From Anaeramoeba flamelloides (lineage: Eukaryota; Metamonada; Anaeramoebidae), in NCBI GenBank assembly GCA_027625915.1, contig JANTQA010000047.1:11284001-11348000 (forward strand): DNA of 64,000 nucleotides, in the 5' to 3' direction. Positions within the stretch are counted from its first letter, which is position 1, and every line of letters begins with the position of its first letter. The position numbers were made by a program, and so were the translations under genes. This document shows positions 13,283 through 24,600 of this stretch, piece after piece. Below the pieces are notes generated by a model. The model searched no databases. It was given only the letters and a program-made list of their open reading frames with translations, and had not been told where the DNA came from.

Positions 13283-15473
13283 ATTATTATTAATTGAATA
13301 ACTTATTTATTTTTTTTTGCCAGCTTTTAGAAAAACATTAGGGTAGGTTAGTTTGTATTTGTGTTTATTTGTACTAATGTTTATTTTTTTGTAAAAAAAA
13401 ATCATAAAAGGTCTAAATTTGATCCCAAGATATTTAAAACAACACGAATCAAATCAAAAATATTTTTTGAAATACTTTAAATTTAATAATTTTTTTTTTT
13501 TTTTTTTTTCTATTTGCTTGTTATTTGTGCCCCTATTAAAAGAAATAAATTTTGTTGGAAGGTTCAAAATTATTTTACAATAATTAAAAATCAAAATTAT
13601 TTATTTAAAACTCAAAAATATTTAAGTTATCCATCAAGTTCAACAATTCTAAAATCCAGTACATATATAATGAGTTGCTGAATTCCAAAAACTAACTGCT
13701 TAAATAGATATTACTATGTAATAAATAATAATTCAAATAAATTTTGTCCTTTATGTTTAAAATGTGAACAAAAGGAAATTATAGAAAATATTAATCTTTT
13801 TTTATGGGTCTGTCCTTCCTATGAAAAAGATAGACTAATATTTCATAAAAAATTAAAAAAAAATAAATCTTAATGAACTAATTTCAAACCACGACAATTT
13901 GAAACTATTTTCATTAATCAATAATAGTGAAATCTAAGATTTTATACTTAAATTTCTGAAAGTGAATTTAAGTCTAAGGGCAACTAGAGTGTAATTTACA
14001 CTTCTTACATTAATAAAAAAAAAAAAAAAGAAATAAATTTTTATTTAATTTTTCTCGTTTTAATTTTTAGAAACCAACTTGAAATAGAATTCACAAATTA
14101 TATATTATCTCCGAGTTTAAGTTAAAAATACTAGAAATATAAAACTTTAATAAAAAAGAAAATAAACTGAAATTATTTTTCTTCTTTCAAAGTCATTTAC
14201 CGCAACTAAACACCGAAAATTCTCTCTGTTAATATTTTAGTGTTTTAATAAAAAACATATTTTACTGTTTTTAAGACAAAATTGGATACAGAATAAACCA
14301 TTTTTCAAATTTTCATAAAAAAAAATATTTGATTTATTTAATTAATAATTTGATTCATTCCAACACTATCATTTAAAAATAAAAAAACTAAAAAGGTTAT
14401 GCAAGTTAAAAAAAAAGATACTTCAGAAATATATGCAATGAAAACACTTCAAAAGGGAATGCTAGCTGATCATCAACAAATATCTCAAACGATGTCTGAA
14501 AGGAATGTCTTAATGAGAGTAAGGCATCCCTTTTTAATTGGTCTCCAGTACTCATTCCAAACCCCCGAAAAATTATACATGGTGCTTGATTATGCACCAG
14601 GTGGTGAATTGTTTCACCATTTAAGAGACGAAGGAAGATTTGCAGAATCTAGAGCTTGTTTGTATACAGCTGAAATTGTTTTGGGTTTGGAACATTTACA
14701 TAAAATGGATATTATTTATAGGGATTTAAAACCAGAAAATTTATTATTAGATAAAACCGGGCACATCAGAATCACAGATTTTGGTTTAGTCAAAATGGAC
14801 CTTAATAAAAAGCATGGGGGTAAAACGAATACATTCTGTGGCACGCCAGAATATTTAGCACCAGAAATTTTACTTGACGAAGGTTATACTCTAGCAGTTG
14901 ATTGGTGGGCTCTTGGTAATTTTTTTTTTATTTTAATTTTTGAATTTTTATTATTATTATTATAATAATAATAACCATCGCTAAATCATTTAAAATTTAA
15001 TCATTTTAATGGTTCTAAAACCATTATCACAAATAGGAATTTTAATTTATGAAATGTTAGTCGGGGTGCCACCATTTTATGCAGAAGAGCAAAATGATGT
15101 ATATAAAATGATTCTTAAAGCAAAATTAAAAATACCTTTTTATATTCGAGATGATGCTAAAGACTTGATTACCAAATTATTGGATAGGGACCCAAAAGCA
15201 AGATTGGGCACAAAAGGCGCAGAAGAGATCAAAAAGCACCCTTTTTTTTCTGGACTAGATTGGGAGAAGGTATACAATAAAGAATACACGCCAGAATTTC
15301 TTCCTAAAATTTCAGATTTAACAGATGTTAGGAATTTTGATGAAGAATTTACTGATGAAAAAGTCGTTGATTCATTAGTCACAGTTAGTGCAATCGGGAA
15401 AGTTAATGAATCGGATTTTAAAGGATTTACATATATTGGCGAAATTGAGGGTATTGGCACAGTTAAAAAATAA
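9406..15473 (+). CDS. akt: PKB/Akt-like serine/threonine kinase (PH domain + AGC kinase)
   Basis: Five exons: 9406-9473, 9585-9633, 9805-10059, 14396-14915, 15037-15473. All introns are GT-AG and all phases match, giving 442 residues, close to Dictyostelium PkbA (444 from memory). Residues 5-105 form a PH domain (GYLVKQGGRIKTWKKRWFV at the start, EEWIKSI in the last helix) that should bind membrane phosphoinositides. The kinase domain starts near 111: glycine loop GRGTYGKV (118-125), K140 in YAMK, helix-C E159, YRDLKPEN with catalytic D234, DFG D252, activation-loop T270 in TFCGTPEY (the PDK1 site in the family), APE 279-281. The C-terminal tail ends with hydrophobic motif FKGFTY (425-430), where T429 matches the TORC2 site. 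No Thr-Pro turn motif is visible. The ATG is at the PH start. Every key catalytic residue is present, so the enzyme should be active. Other AGC kinases lack this PH plus FxxFTY layout. Confidence 0.95.
10843..11268. mobile_element. MITE with CAAGAATAGCAC ends, copy 1
   Basis: About 426 bp in the PKB intron. Inverted ends carry AAGAATAGCAC and GCTATTCTTG. The body matches 36733-37182 when reverse-complemented (TTTCAGTTTCxGATATTCTTTC, CCTGAAACT, TTTTTATGAAAA). The exact termini and target duplication are not clear. Confidence 0.75.
12094..12261. mobile_element. short MITE with GATCTCAAAAA ends, copy 1
   Basis: About 168 bp. Ends GAGATCTCAAAAAAG and TTTTTTGAGATCGATC are inverted. The body has GGAAATTGAGTGT and TTTCTAAAAATGTCCTCTTT. 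Related copies are at 44330-44495 and 52050-52215. Confidence 0.65.
12664..13168 (+). repeat. dispersed repeat A, copy 2
   Basis: Second copy of the repeat at 48-541, same orientation, inside the PKB intron. The segment translating as VRPISIKNWKYGKATNDFF (about 12794-12850) is the best-conserved block. An AT run follows at 13240-13280. Confidence 0.75.
13620..14030 (+). mobile_element. LINE 3' end (truncated non-LTR retrotransposon)
   Basis: Translates as NKFCPLCLKCEQKEIIENIN then LFLWVCPSYEKDRLIFH, the C-terminal zinc-knuckle region that follows the reverse transcriptase in many LINEs, with Asn where the His is usual. It ends in a small palindrome AGTGTAATTTACACT (13988-14002) followed by TTAATAAAA and an A-run, a typical LINE tail. 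The 5' part is missing. Confidence 0.75.
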
Positions 15474-16567
15474 TTTTGAAAAAAACTTTTTTTTTAAAGA
15501 TCTACTTTTTTCATTTTTTATTTTCTTCTTCCGCCACTTAATCTTTCTATCTTTTATTTTTTTTTTTTGGTTGATTTATTTCTTTTTTTTCAGTTTTATT
15601 TTTTTTATTTTTGTTCTTAATTAATTTTTTTTTTTATGAACAATTTAATATCATTTTTCTTTGATCTAAATTAAAAAAAAATACAAAAAAAACAATTATT
15701 TTTTTTAACATTTTGTCTATTTTCTATTAAAACATATTTACAAAATTTGTTGAAAAACAACAGATTTATTTTTAGAAAAAAAGAGACCTCAAATTGGAAT
15801 TTGAAGATATTCAACCCTTTCTATTAGTAAAATAAATTTGGATGAAATATTGGTAAAAAGTCAAATTTAACATATTTTGAAATAAAACTATAGTTCTTTA
15901 CTTTCATTACTGTTAAATTTAGAATTTATTAATTGTTTTTTTTTTTTTACTAAAAGTCTATTTAATGAAAAAAAAATTTTTTAAAGAAAATCAAGTTAAA
16001 AATATGTTAGTTTTGAAATTATATTTATTTATGAATCATTGAACTGGAAAAAATTATTATTTAATTTTCATAAAAAACTGAAATAAATTTTGTTTAGTGT
16101 CTTAAAAATCGTGAATTCAATAGTAATAATTGATTTAATTTCAATAAATTTTGTTTGACATCACAATCATATTGGTTATTTTCAAAATAGTTTTAGAGAT
16201 AAAAATTGTTTATGATTAATTTTTGTTTTTTTAGGAATTATATTTTAATATAATTTTTATTTTTATTAATAAGAAATAACTTTAACAAAACATCCTCTTT
16301 TATAAAAACACAAAATACGTTATAATAAAAATAATTTTACAAAACTATTGGACGACCAAACTCTAGATACTTGGTAATAAAAATAAAAATAAAAATACTA
16401 AATATTCTTCTCTAAAAAAATATAGACCATACTATAAAAAAAGTAACTTAGGAAGATCTTTAAATGTTCTTCTTTGTTTATAATGTTTTTTCTATGATAC
16501 CAATTATAATAAATAACTTTTCCTTGATGTTAATATATCCAACTTGAAGATCAATAATAATCTTAAT

Positions 16568-16600
<33 letters not shown>

Positions 16601-18050
16601 CACAATACTTAAAATTTGTTTATAATACTGATAAATTCATAAAATTTTCACTGATCTTTAGTTAATTTATTACTTTTGTGTAGATTTTGAACTTGTTTTC
16701 CATAAAAGGGGAATAATAATTGTATTTATTGAAATTTGGGATAAAAATATAAAAATAAGTTGATTTTGTCAATCTTCTTTGAATTTAAATTGTTTAGAAC
16801 ATTTCAATTGTAAATTTATGAAAATTGAAATTGAAATAAATAATTTTTGATGATTATTTATCAAGGCATTAATTAAATAATAATAATAATCATAATAATC
16901 ATGATAATCATAACCATAATAATAATTATTATATCTTGGCAAATAATCAAGATTTTCTTTAATGTGGTTAGCTTTACTATAGAACCTGAAACACTTTAGT
17001 ATTAATAGTTAATAAGAGGTTCAATATTAAATCCCATTCCAAACTTATTAATACTCAAAATAAAAAATAGTTACATAGTTAAAAAAAAATATTTAACGAT
17101 TTTTAAAACAAAATATTAAATCACATTTAAATTTCCCAATTTATTTGTATTAATGTGTAATCCTAAAAACCAAATTAAAGAAAAAAAAATATAATAATAA
17201 CTAATAATATGTCAAAAAATTTAGTAGTAGCGGAACAGAAAATCATAGGTCCAATTATATTGAAATTTTACCAACAATTATTAATTGATCAAATGTTTGA
17301 TAATATCAGCTAATTTTATTTGATTTTTCTATTTTAAAAAACTAAATTTTAGCCTTCTAAAAATTGATAAATATAATGACCTCATAAATAAAATTATGTA
17401 ATTGAAAAATGAAATAAAAATAAAATAATAAAGATAAAAAATTATTATAATATTTATTAAAATCAAAATTAAAATCAAAACAAATGAAAATACAATATTT
17501 TTATTATTTAAACTATTTTAATTGTGACCAAAATTTTGGAATTCTTTGATATTGTGAAGAATTAAATGAAAAATCTATTTACTCCGATAATGATAGAATT
17601 TTAAAGGGTATAGATCTGTGTCTACTAATTCAAAGAGTGTAGGGAATTGGCACAAACATTGAAAGTGTGAAACTTAATTTACTTACCCGAAGAGGATGCT
17701 AAAATAACGAGTCAATATAAAAAGTGAAAAATGTTCAAAAAGAAAAGAAAAAAAATTAATTATTTTAGCTTAATTCGACAAAGAAACCCGAAGTAAACTA
17801 AATTGCTTAATATATGGTTCAATTGTAATTTATTTTTATTTCCTTTTTTTTTTTTTTTTTTATTTTTAGAAGAAAAAAAAATATTTCTAGTGTATAGAAA
17901 TGAATATTAAAATAGGGATTTTTATGTTATAATAGATATCTTCAATTTATAAAAATTGTTATTTTCAAAATTTGATTTTTAATTGCGAAATTTTTTTGAA
18001 ATGGTGTTTATTTTGATATAAATGAATATATATATATATATATATACAAA
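15474..18050. other. intergenic after PKB
   Basis: T-rich 3' flank, a run of about 32 T at 16569-16600, AT repeats near 18025-18046 and a worn copy of dispersed repeat G at about 17222-17545. No gene seen. Confidence 0.5.
17222..17545. repeat. dispersed repeat G, worn copy
   Basis: Shares TTGAAATTTTACCAACAATT, TTGATCAAATGTTTGATA and the end motif GACCAAAATTTTGGAAT with 26945-27318 and 58470-58810. Borders are approximate. Confidence 0.45.
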
Positions 18051-18059
18051 CAATTAGGG

Positions 18060-19080
18060 TTATTTATTTTTGATCCCATTTTGGGTAATGGTATGTTGAG
18101 TAATTTTGGTCAAAAATTATTCTATGTTATCACCCTCAATTTTTCCAATATTAGTTTTGCTGAGAAATTTATTTATATCCTAGTTGACTATTATATGGAA
18201 GACAAAGTTTTATTTTTTTTTTCAAGTTGGTTTTTTTTCCAGAGTCTTTAAGTTGTATATTATCTTTCACATTCCCATATAAAGTGATATACACCATCAA
18301 CCTTTAATTTTTACATTTTTGACCCATTTTGGGGTTTAATCCTTTTCAATTATGTATGTGTATAAGATAATTTCAAAAATAGGTTAAAATTTTTCATCAG
18401 AAAAAAAATTGTTAAAATATCTTCTCCTTTTAAAAGCTCATGGATTTTACTAAAGTGTTTTGAGATCATAACCAATATAGATTAATAAATAAAAAATATA
18501 GTCTAATCATTTATTTTTTAAAAGTTAAATCAAAAAAGAAAGAATAAATAATAATAATTAAGTTTACCTCTAATTTTGAAATTTTGCTTATATTCATACC
18601 ATTATATAATTATTTTAGTATTAACTCCTATATTGAATTTTTCCAATTTAAGTTATTACTGAGATTTTCTTTGAATTTTTTTGGAAATTGGCTCAATTTG
18701 AGATATTTTTCCAATTTCCAGTTTTCAGGTCCTTTTAATGATTTAACTTTACCCAATATTGATTTCATATGATTCAATGAAGTTTTTTTCATGACCTCAT
18801 TTTATTATACATTTTCCCAGTTAATTTTCGCTTTTTTGCCCATTTACAATATACCATAAGCTAGATGATTTAAATTTTCAATTATTCAAGTTTATTTGTA
18901 TGAAATTAGTCTTCCTCTTTTGGTTCATGTCTAGGTAATGGGTTTGGTTCTAATTTACCATTTGAAAAATTTATAGATATACATAACCGTAGTTTGATTA
19001 TTCTATATTTTTTTTTGTTAATTTAGGTGTCTACAATTAAATCAGGGATATATTTAAATTATACCAAGTATACACTCAAG
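18060..19080 (-). mobile_element. LINE remnant, antisense
   Basis: The reverse complement reads KVDGVYHFIWECER, a LINE C-terminal knuckle pattern (HFxWEC). The region 18780-18990 matches 28060-28260 (GCTAGATGxTTTAA, CTTCCTCTTTTGGTTCATG region, TTTACCATTTGA). Heavily decayed. Confidence 0.55.
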
Positions 19081-21660
19081 AAATTTTTAAAACTTTTGTT
19101 TTGGATTAATAATAAATGAATTAATTCTTTTTTTTTCTAAGTCTTGGCAAACTAATTATTTGATTTGAACAGTTAGTTTCTCTCAAGTTCTGATTTAATA
19201 AGTAAGAAATCTGAGCAAGTTGAAAAACTTGACTCTATCATTTCATAAAGTAAATAAAACCATTCAACTTAATAGTTTATCAAGTTATTTTAATTTTTCT
19301 AATGAAAAAAAATTTAATAAATTATTTTTAAAAAAGTATTTTGAATTAAAAAAAATCAATTATATATGTAGATAGGTAAAAAAAATATTCTTATCCTCTT
19401 TGAGATTGATAAAAAAGTGAAAATTTTGGTTTTAAGGTTACTATACCCTTAAAAAATATCTTTTAAAAAAGATCCTTTTTTTACTTATGTAATTACCAAA
19501 AACAAAATCATATCGCAACCTAATTTTTTCTTCAAATATATTCCATCACCTGAATTTTAAGTATAGTTCTGTATTAAAATATTTAATAACAAAGAGGAAT
19601 AATTAATTTAAAATAAAAAATTCAAATTTTCAAATAGTGATGTTAAAGACTACATTTGTGATCAGAAGTTAATGTATCTAAAACTTTAAGGGAGGGCTGG
19701 TTGTTTGTTATTCTCACAAATTTTGATTTAGTGAGATCTAAGATGGAGAAATGGAATCTTAATACTTAATTTATCTCTCCTGATATCAAAATTTTAAAAA
19801 AGATTGGGAATAATCAGCTTTTTGAGAAAATTTCATTTTAAAATAATTTTTAGAACACTAACACACCGTTAATAATTTGTTATTCTTTTTTTTCTAATAT
19901 TTTCAAGATGGGGGGGGTTGAATTATTGTATTCATAAACCACAATGAAGAAAAATATAAAACTCGGGTATTATTCTATTTAATTCCCTGTTTCAGTTAGA
20001 ATTGGACAAAACCTTTATAAAGTATTGGGTATTGTAATGAATTCGCCTCATCCCAATTGTTATAAAAAGGAAGATCATTTATTATTTCAACTTTAAAAAT
20101 AGTTTTTTTTTAATAGCAAAACTCTAGACGCGTTTTCTCTATTTTCATTTTCTTTAGATTGTCAAATGGAAAATTCCAAAAAACCTTTCCCCACATAAAA
20201 GCTCAACCCATTTTATCTTAGAACTAATAATTGTGCTTGTGGGAAAAAATATAAACAAAAAAATTTGTTATGCAAAAATAAACCATTTTTTTGAGGGTTT
20301 GGTAAAGGAGATTCTCTTCAAAATCCAAAAGAATAAATATAATCCTTGAAAGATTTAAGGGAACTTCAAGCCAAGAAAAAAACAAAAAGAAAAAAGAATA
20401 AAAACCAAAAAAATAAAGAGAAAATTAAAACTCCTTTGTAAGAATTATTAAGATTTGTGGTGATAATGGAACATTTCAATTAATCCAATGGTCAAAAACA
20501 AAAGAACATGCGATTTTTGAAAGTTAGAGTTGTTTTGTGTTTTTTGAGATTATTTAACTTTATTTTTTTTAACTACAGTGTAGTAACAAACCCATGTTTT
20601 TTATTTTCACCCATTACTAAAATTTAACTCATACAAAAAATATTGGCTGGTTGTAGAAATAAAAGAAATAAATGCTGGACGAAAACAGTATATAAAGAAG
20701 AAATTTGGTTCTTTAAATAAATTTTAAAAAAGAATTATGAAAGTAATGAAAGATTAAAATTTTCTTTTTTAACAAAAAAATGAGCAAAATTTCATTTTTT
20801 GAATTTTTATAAAAAAATCATATAATCTCAATATATTTGAAAATATGATGAAATTTTTGAAACAAAAGTATTTAATATAATTGAATCATTTCGGTTAATC
20901 AAAGATCTAACCTCTAAAGTCAATTTAGATCTGAACCAAGAATCTATTAGTGATTTCTAGTCTTCCAATACCCAAGTATGAAAAAAAAACATGAGTTTAA
21001 TTTTAGTAATGCTTTTTAGATTGTCAACACGGGTTATTTACACCACTGTAGAAAAAAATGATTATTTTTTCTTTTTCGTCCACACGTTTTTTGACAATGG
21101 TTTTAGAATATAGGTATCTTAAAAATTTTTTTTAAATTTTTTATCAAAAAAATACACATAAAATGATTTTTTGATCCAAACCGGAGAATTGTTCGATGAA
21201 GACAAACTTCAAAATTTAAATAAGATTGGATCAAAACACACTAAAGAAACTTGGCAAATCACAAAGTAGTCCTTAAATATTTCAAAAAGAAATTTGTTTG
21301 TAAATTAGTCCGTTAAATGTTTTTTCAAAATTCTCTTTTTATACTGTCAATTTAAAATATAAAAAGAACAAAATATTCATACTACTTTCCAAAAAAAAAC
21401 ACTCATGAGTTTAATCAAATCGTGAAATTATATCCATAATTCTAAAAGGGAAATCAATAATATATACTTGGTTTTCAGAAAAAGAAATTTGAAAAATTCA
21501 AGATTGAAAAATCTTTTTATCAAAAGCCAAATGAAAACCTTGTTCAATTTATTTCGAAACAAATAGTAATAAAAACAGTTTTAAATCCAACTATTTACAG
21601 GGATTTATTTCCTTTTTCTGTAAACAAAAACATCATTTTTTTTATTTTATTAATCTTGAA
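19081..21660. other. intergenic before sam50, no gene recognised
   Basis: A/T-rich, a G run at 19908-19917, no ORF with coding character and no clear transposon ends. Upstream exons of sam50 could hide here if the four-codon first exon at 21661 is wrong. Confidence 0.4.
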
Positions 21661-24600
21661 ATGTTAAAAAGAGTACCTTTTTCCTTTTTTTTTTTTATTT
21701 TTCAACGCCTCAATAATAATTCTTGCTTTTTTCTCTTCAAATCATAGCTCTTATTCAACAGGAAACCAGCACCAAAATTTGAAATCCAAACCCACAAACC
21801 AGTTGGAGAATTTACAGAAGAAAACCTTACAAAACCAATACAAATTGACCCCATTCAAGTCCAGGCATTTAGCAAAACAAACCCAAAGATTATTTATGAT
21901 CGTCTTTCAATAATCGCTGAAAAAAAAACACTCGAAGAAGTTTTAGAGGAATCAAAAAAAGCGATTAGGGTAAACAAAAACATTTCCTTTTAAAGATATT
22001 TCATTCTTTCTTTCTTTTTTTCTTTCTTTCTTTTCTTTTTTTTTGACCAATACTTATTGCTGCTTGTGTAATATTATTTTCATACATAAATAGTTTTTTC
22101 AAGAAATAAATACCTTTGATGGATTCATTTTAAAATTTTCTGAGATTAACTTTAGGAAACGTGTTCCTAAAGTTCAAGTCAGCGCACTTATGAAAGAAAA
22201 AAGAACAGGTATTGTGCCCTTTTATGAAATTTCTAATCCCTTGCTGGTAAAGAATTTTTTCTTCTTTTCTTCTTTTCTACTTTTCTACTTTTCTTTTTTA
22301 GACATATTTTTTTTTTTTTTATTTCTCGACCTTTAGTTTCATAAACCCAAAAATCAACAGATTTATTCCTAAAGCAACCAAATCTTTTGAAAGGACCAAA
22401 TTTTTCGATCCACCCAGGAAGAAGGCCCCAAATGAATTCAAAATATGAAATACAAAAGATTATTATTGAAGACTAGTTCAGGTTTTTAGGATCTTTTATT
22501 CACGGATTAATAAAGAAATTTTTTTTACAAAAAAGGAGTTTTTTTCTGAAAATCTTTGCACACTTCGGTTGCCTTTAAAATCCCTTATTTGTACTAATAA
22601 CCCTGAAATTAAGAATAGTTTTGAATTATGACGAAATTATTGAATTTCACTAAGTAATTAAATAGCAAAATATTAATTACTCAATGAAATTCAAAAGTAA
22701 TGGGATTAGTATCTTCCTAGATGTGCTTTTAAGAGCTTAGTAATTGATGTTTTGAAAGTACAACAAAAAATAAAAACCAAAACAAACGCCAACAACCAAC
22801 CCTTTTTTGTAAAAAATATCAAAATATTAATCCGTGAATAAAAGATCCTAAAAACCTTAACTAATATAAAAGGATAGTCTTTGAGGTGTATGCCCAGAAT
22901 TAATTTCGAACAAACAATATTAAGTATCAGAATTAAAAGGGTTTAAAATGGATTTGTATACAAGATCCAAAATTAATTACCAAAGTAACCTTTTAATTTT
23001 GAAAGTTTACTTCTGTCCTTTATTGTTATCGACTTCTACCAAGTACCGTATTACGCAAACGGGTGTTATTATGGTGGTGATCTAAAATTTTTCTACATCA
23101 TCAAACATAAAGAGAAACAACCAATAATCCATTCAACGTTCAGGGAGTAAAACAAAACTTTTAATTGATATTTGTTTACTTTGTTATTTTTTTAATCTCT
23201 TTTTTTTTCTTACTTTTCTTTCTCTTTTTCTTGTCTTTGATTAAAAATAACTCTTATTTTCTTTCCCTTTTTTTAAAGAAAAGCTATTCTACGAGTTCTA
23301 ATCTTGCCCAAATTATATCTATGGACAAAAAACTCTAATTAATAATTTAGGGTTTCGGGAAGTGTCGTAGAGTGCCGCAGGATAACGGTACTTTCATTAG
23401 CTTTTCCAGAATTTAAAAGAATTGAGTAAAATCTTTGATTTTACTCAATTCTTTTAAATTCTGAAAAAGCTAATGGCAGTTTTTTTTTACTTTTTGTTTT
23501 TGTTTCAAAAACCTATTGATTTTCTAATCAAAAAAAGAATTAAAAAAAACCAAAAGGAAGTGCCGTAGAGTGCCTAGGTTTTTTTTAATTTTTGAAATGA
23601 AAAGAAAATTAAATAAATTTTCTTTACATTTCTAAAAATAAAAAAAAAACCTAACGGCGCTTTCCCAGAATTCAAAAGAATAGAGTAAAATCTTTGATTT
23701 AACTCAATTCTTTTGAATTCTGGAAAACCTAACGACAAATATGGGGTAATTTTGTGTATCACCTCACTTTATTAAAAATAAAATAATTACCACTATTTTT
23801 ATTCGAATACCCCGATTTTTTATTCAAATATAACGTGCTTATAAACTTTATCATGGATTGAATTGAAAAAACATCACCTTCTCTAAATATTTTTTTTTGT
23901 TTTTTTTTATTCATTTTCAGTTTTAATTGCTATCTTAAAAAAATACAGAATTTGGGTATGAAAGATACTGATAAATTCTAAGAAATGGTAGAAGATTTTT
24001 ACTTGATTTTCCTTTTTGAAATTTTTATGATCAACTTTGAATAAAGCATTTTATGAACTCAAGTGTTGAGAAACTCTGTAAAATTAGTTGTTCTTCAAAA
24101 TATTCTTTGCCCTGGACTGTTTGGTAAGAAACAGTTCGAAGATTTATAAAAATGGAAAATGAACTAAAAATTTTTTGATTTTTATTAGAATTTATCAGTA
24201 TCTATCTATTTATCATTTTTTTTTTTTTTTTTTTATATGAAAATTCTAATTTGTTTTGCCAATTTTAATATCATTATTAAAATAACCCGTATATACTTGG
24301 TAAACCTGTGTTTCTAATTAAAATCCGTGCTTTCTTTTTTCGCGAAAGCTACACATTCAATGATCAAAGAAACGAAGACTAAACAATAAGTATATGATAT
24401 TGGTTTCTTCAAGCTCTGATTAGAAAATAAATTTTTTAAATGGAAAGATTATATATAAAATTTTTTTCTCAACAAATATACAATTTCAAGATAAAATTTT
24501 TATCCTCAAAAAAACAATAAATTTTTAAAAAAAACTAAGAAAAAATTACGAAAAAATTTTTACCAAATCCAATTCATATTTTAAAATTTTCCTGAAAAAA

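Larger units (their letters stand above)
10060..14395 (+). other. 4.3 kb intron of the PKB gene, loaded with repeats
   Basis: The donor GTAACT follows GRGTYGK and the acceptor AAAAG precedes VMQV. The join restores an uninterrupted AGC glycine loop and subdomain II, which proves the intron. It holds a MITE (10843-11268), a GATCTC-ended MITE (12094-12261), a dispersed repeat (12664-13168) and a LINE 3' end (13620-14030). The gene's other introns are 111, 171 and 121 bp. Confidence 0.9.

Noticed and set aside
14406-15460. Minus-strand frames opposite the kinase exons
   Set aside because: Shadows of the PKB coding strand.
17222-17545. Clean terminal inverted repeats for repeat G
   Set aside because: The AAAATTTTGG end motif is self-complementary, so apparent inversion cannot be told from direct repetition.
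22209-22210. GT at 22209 as donor of the second sam50 exon
   Set aside because: It would leave phase 1 while the next exon needs phase 0, and would remove residues that align with Sam50.
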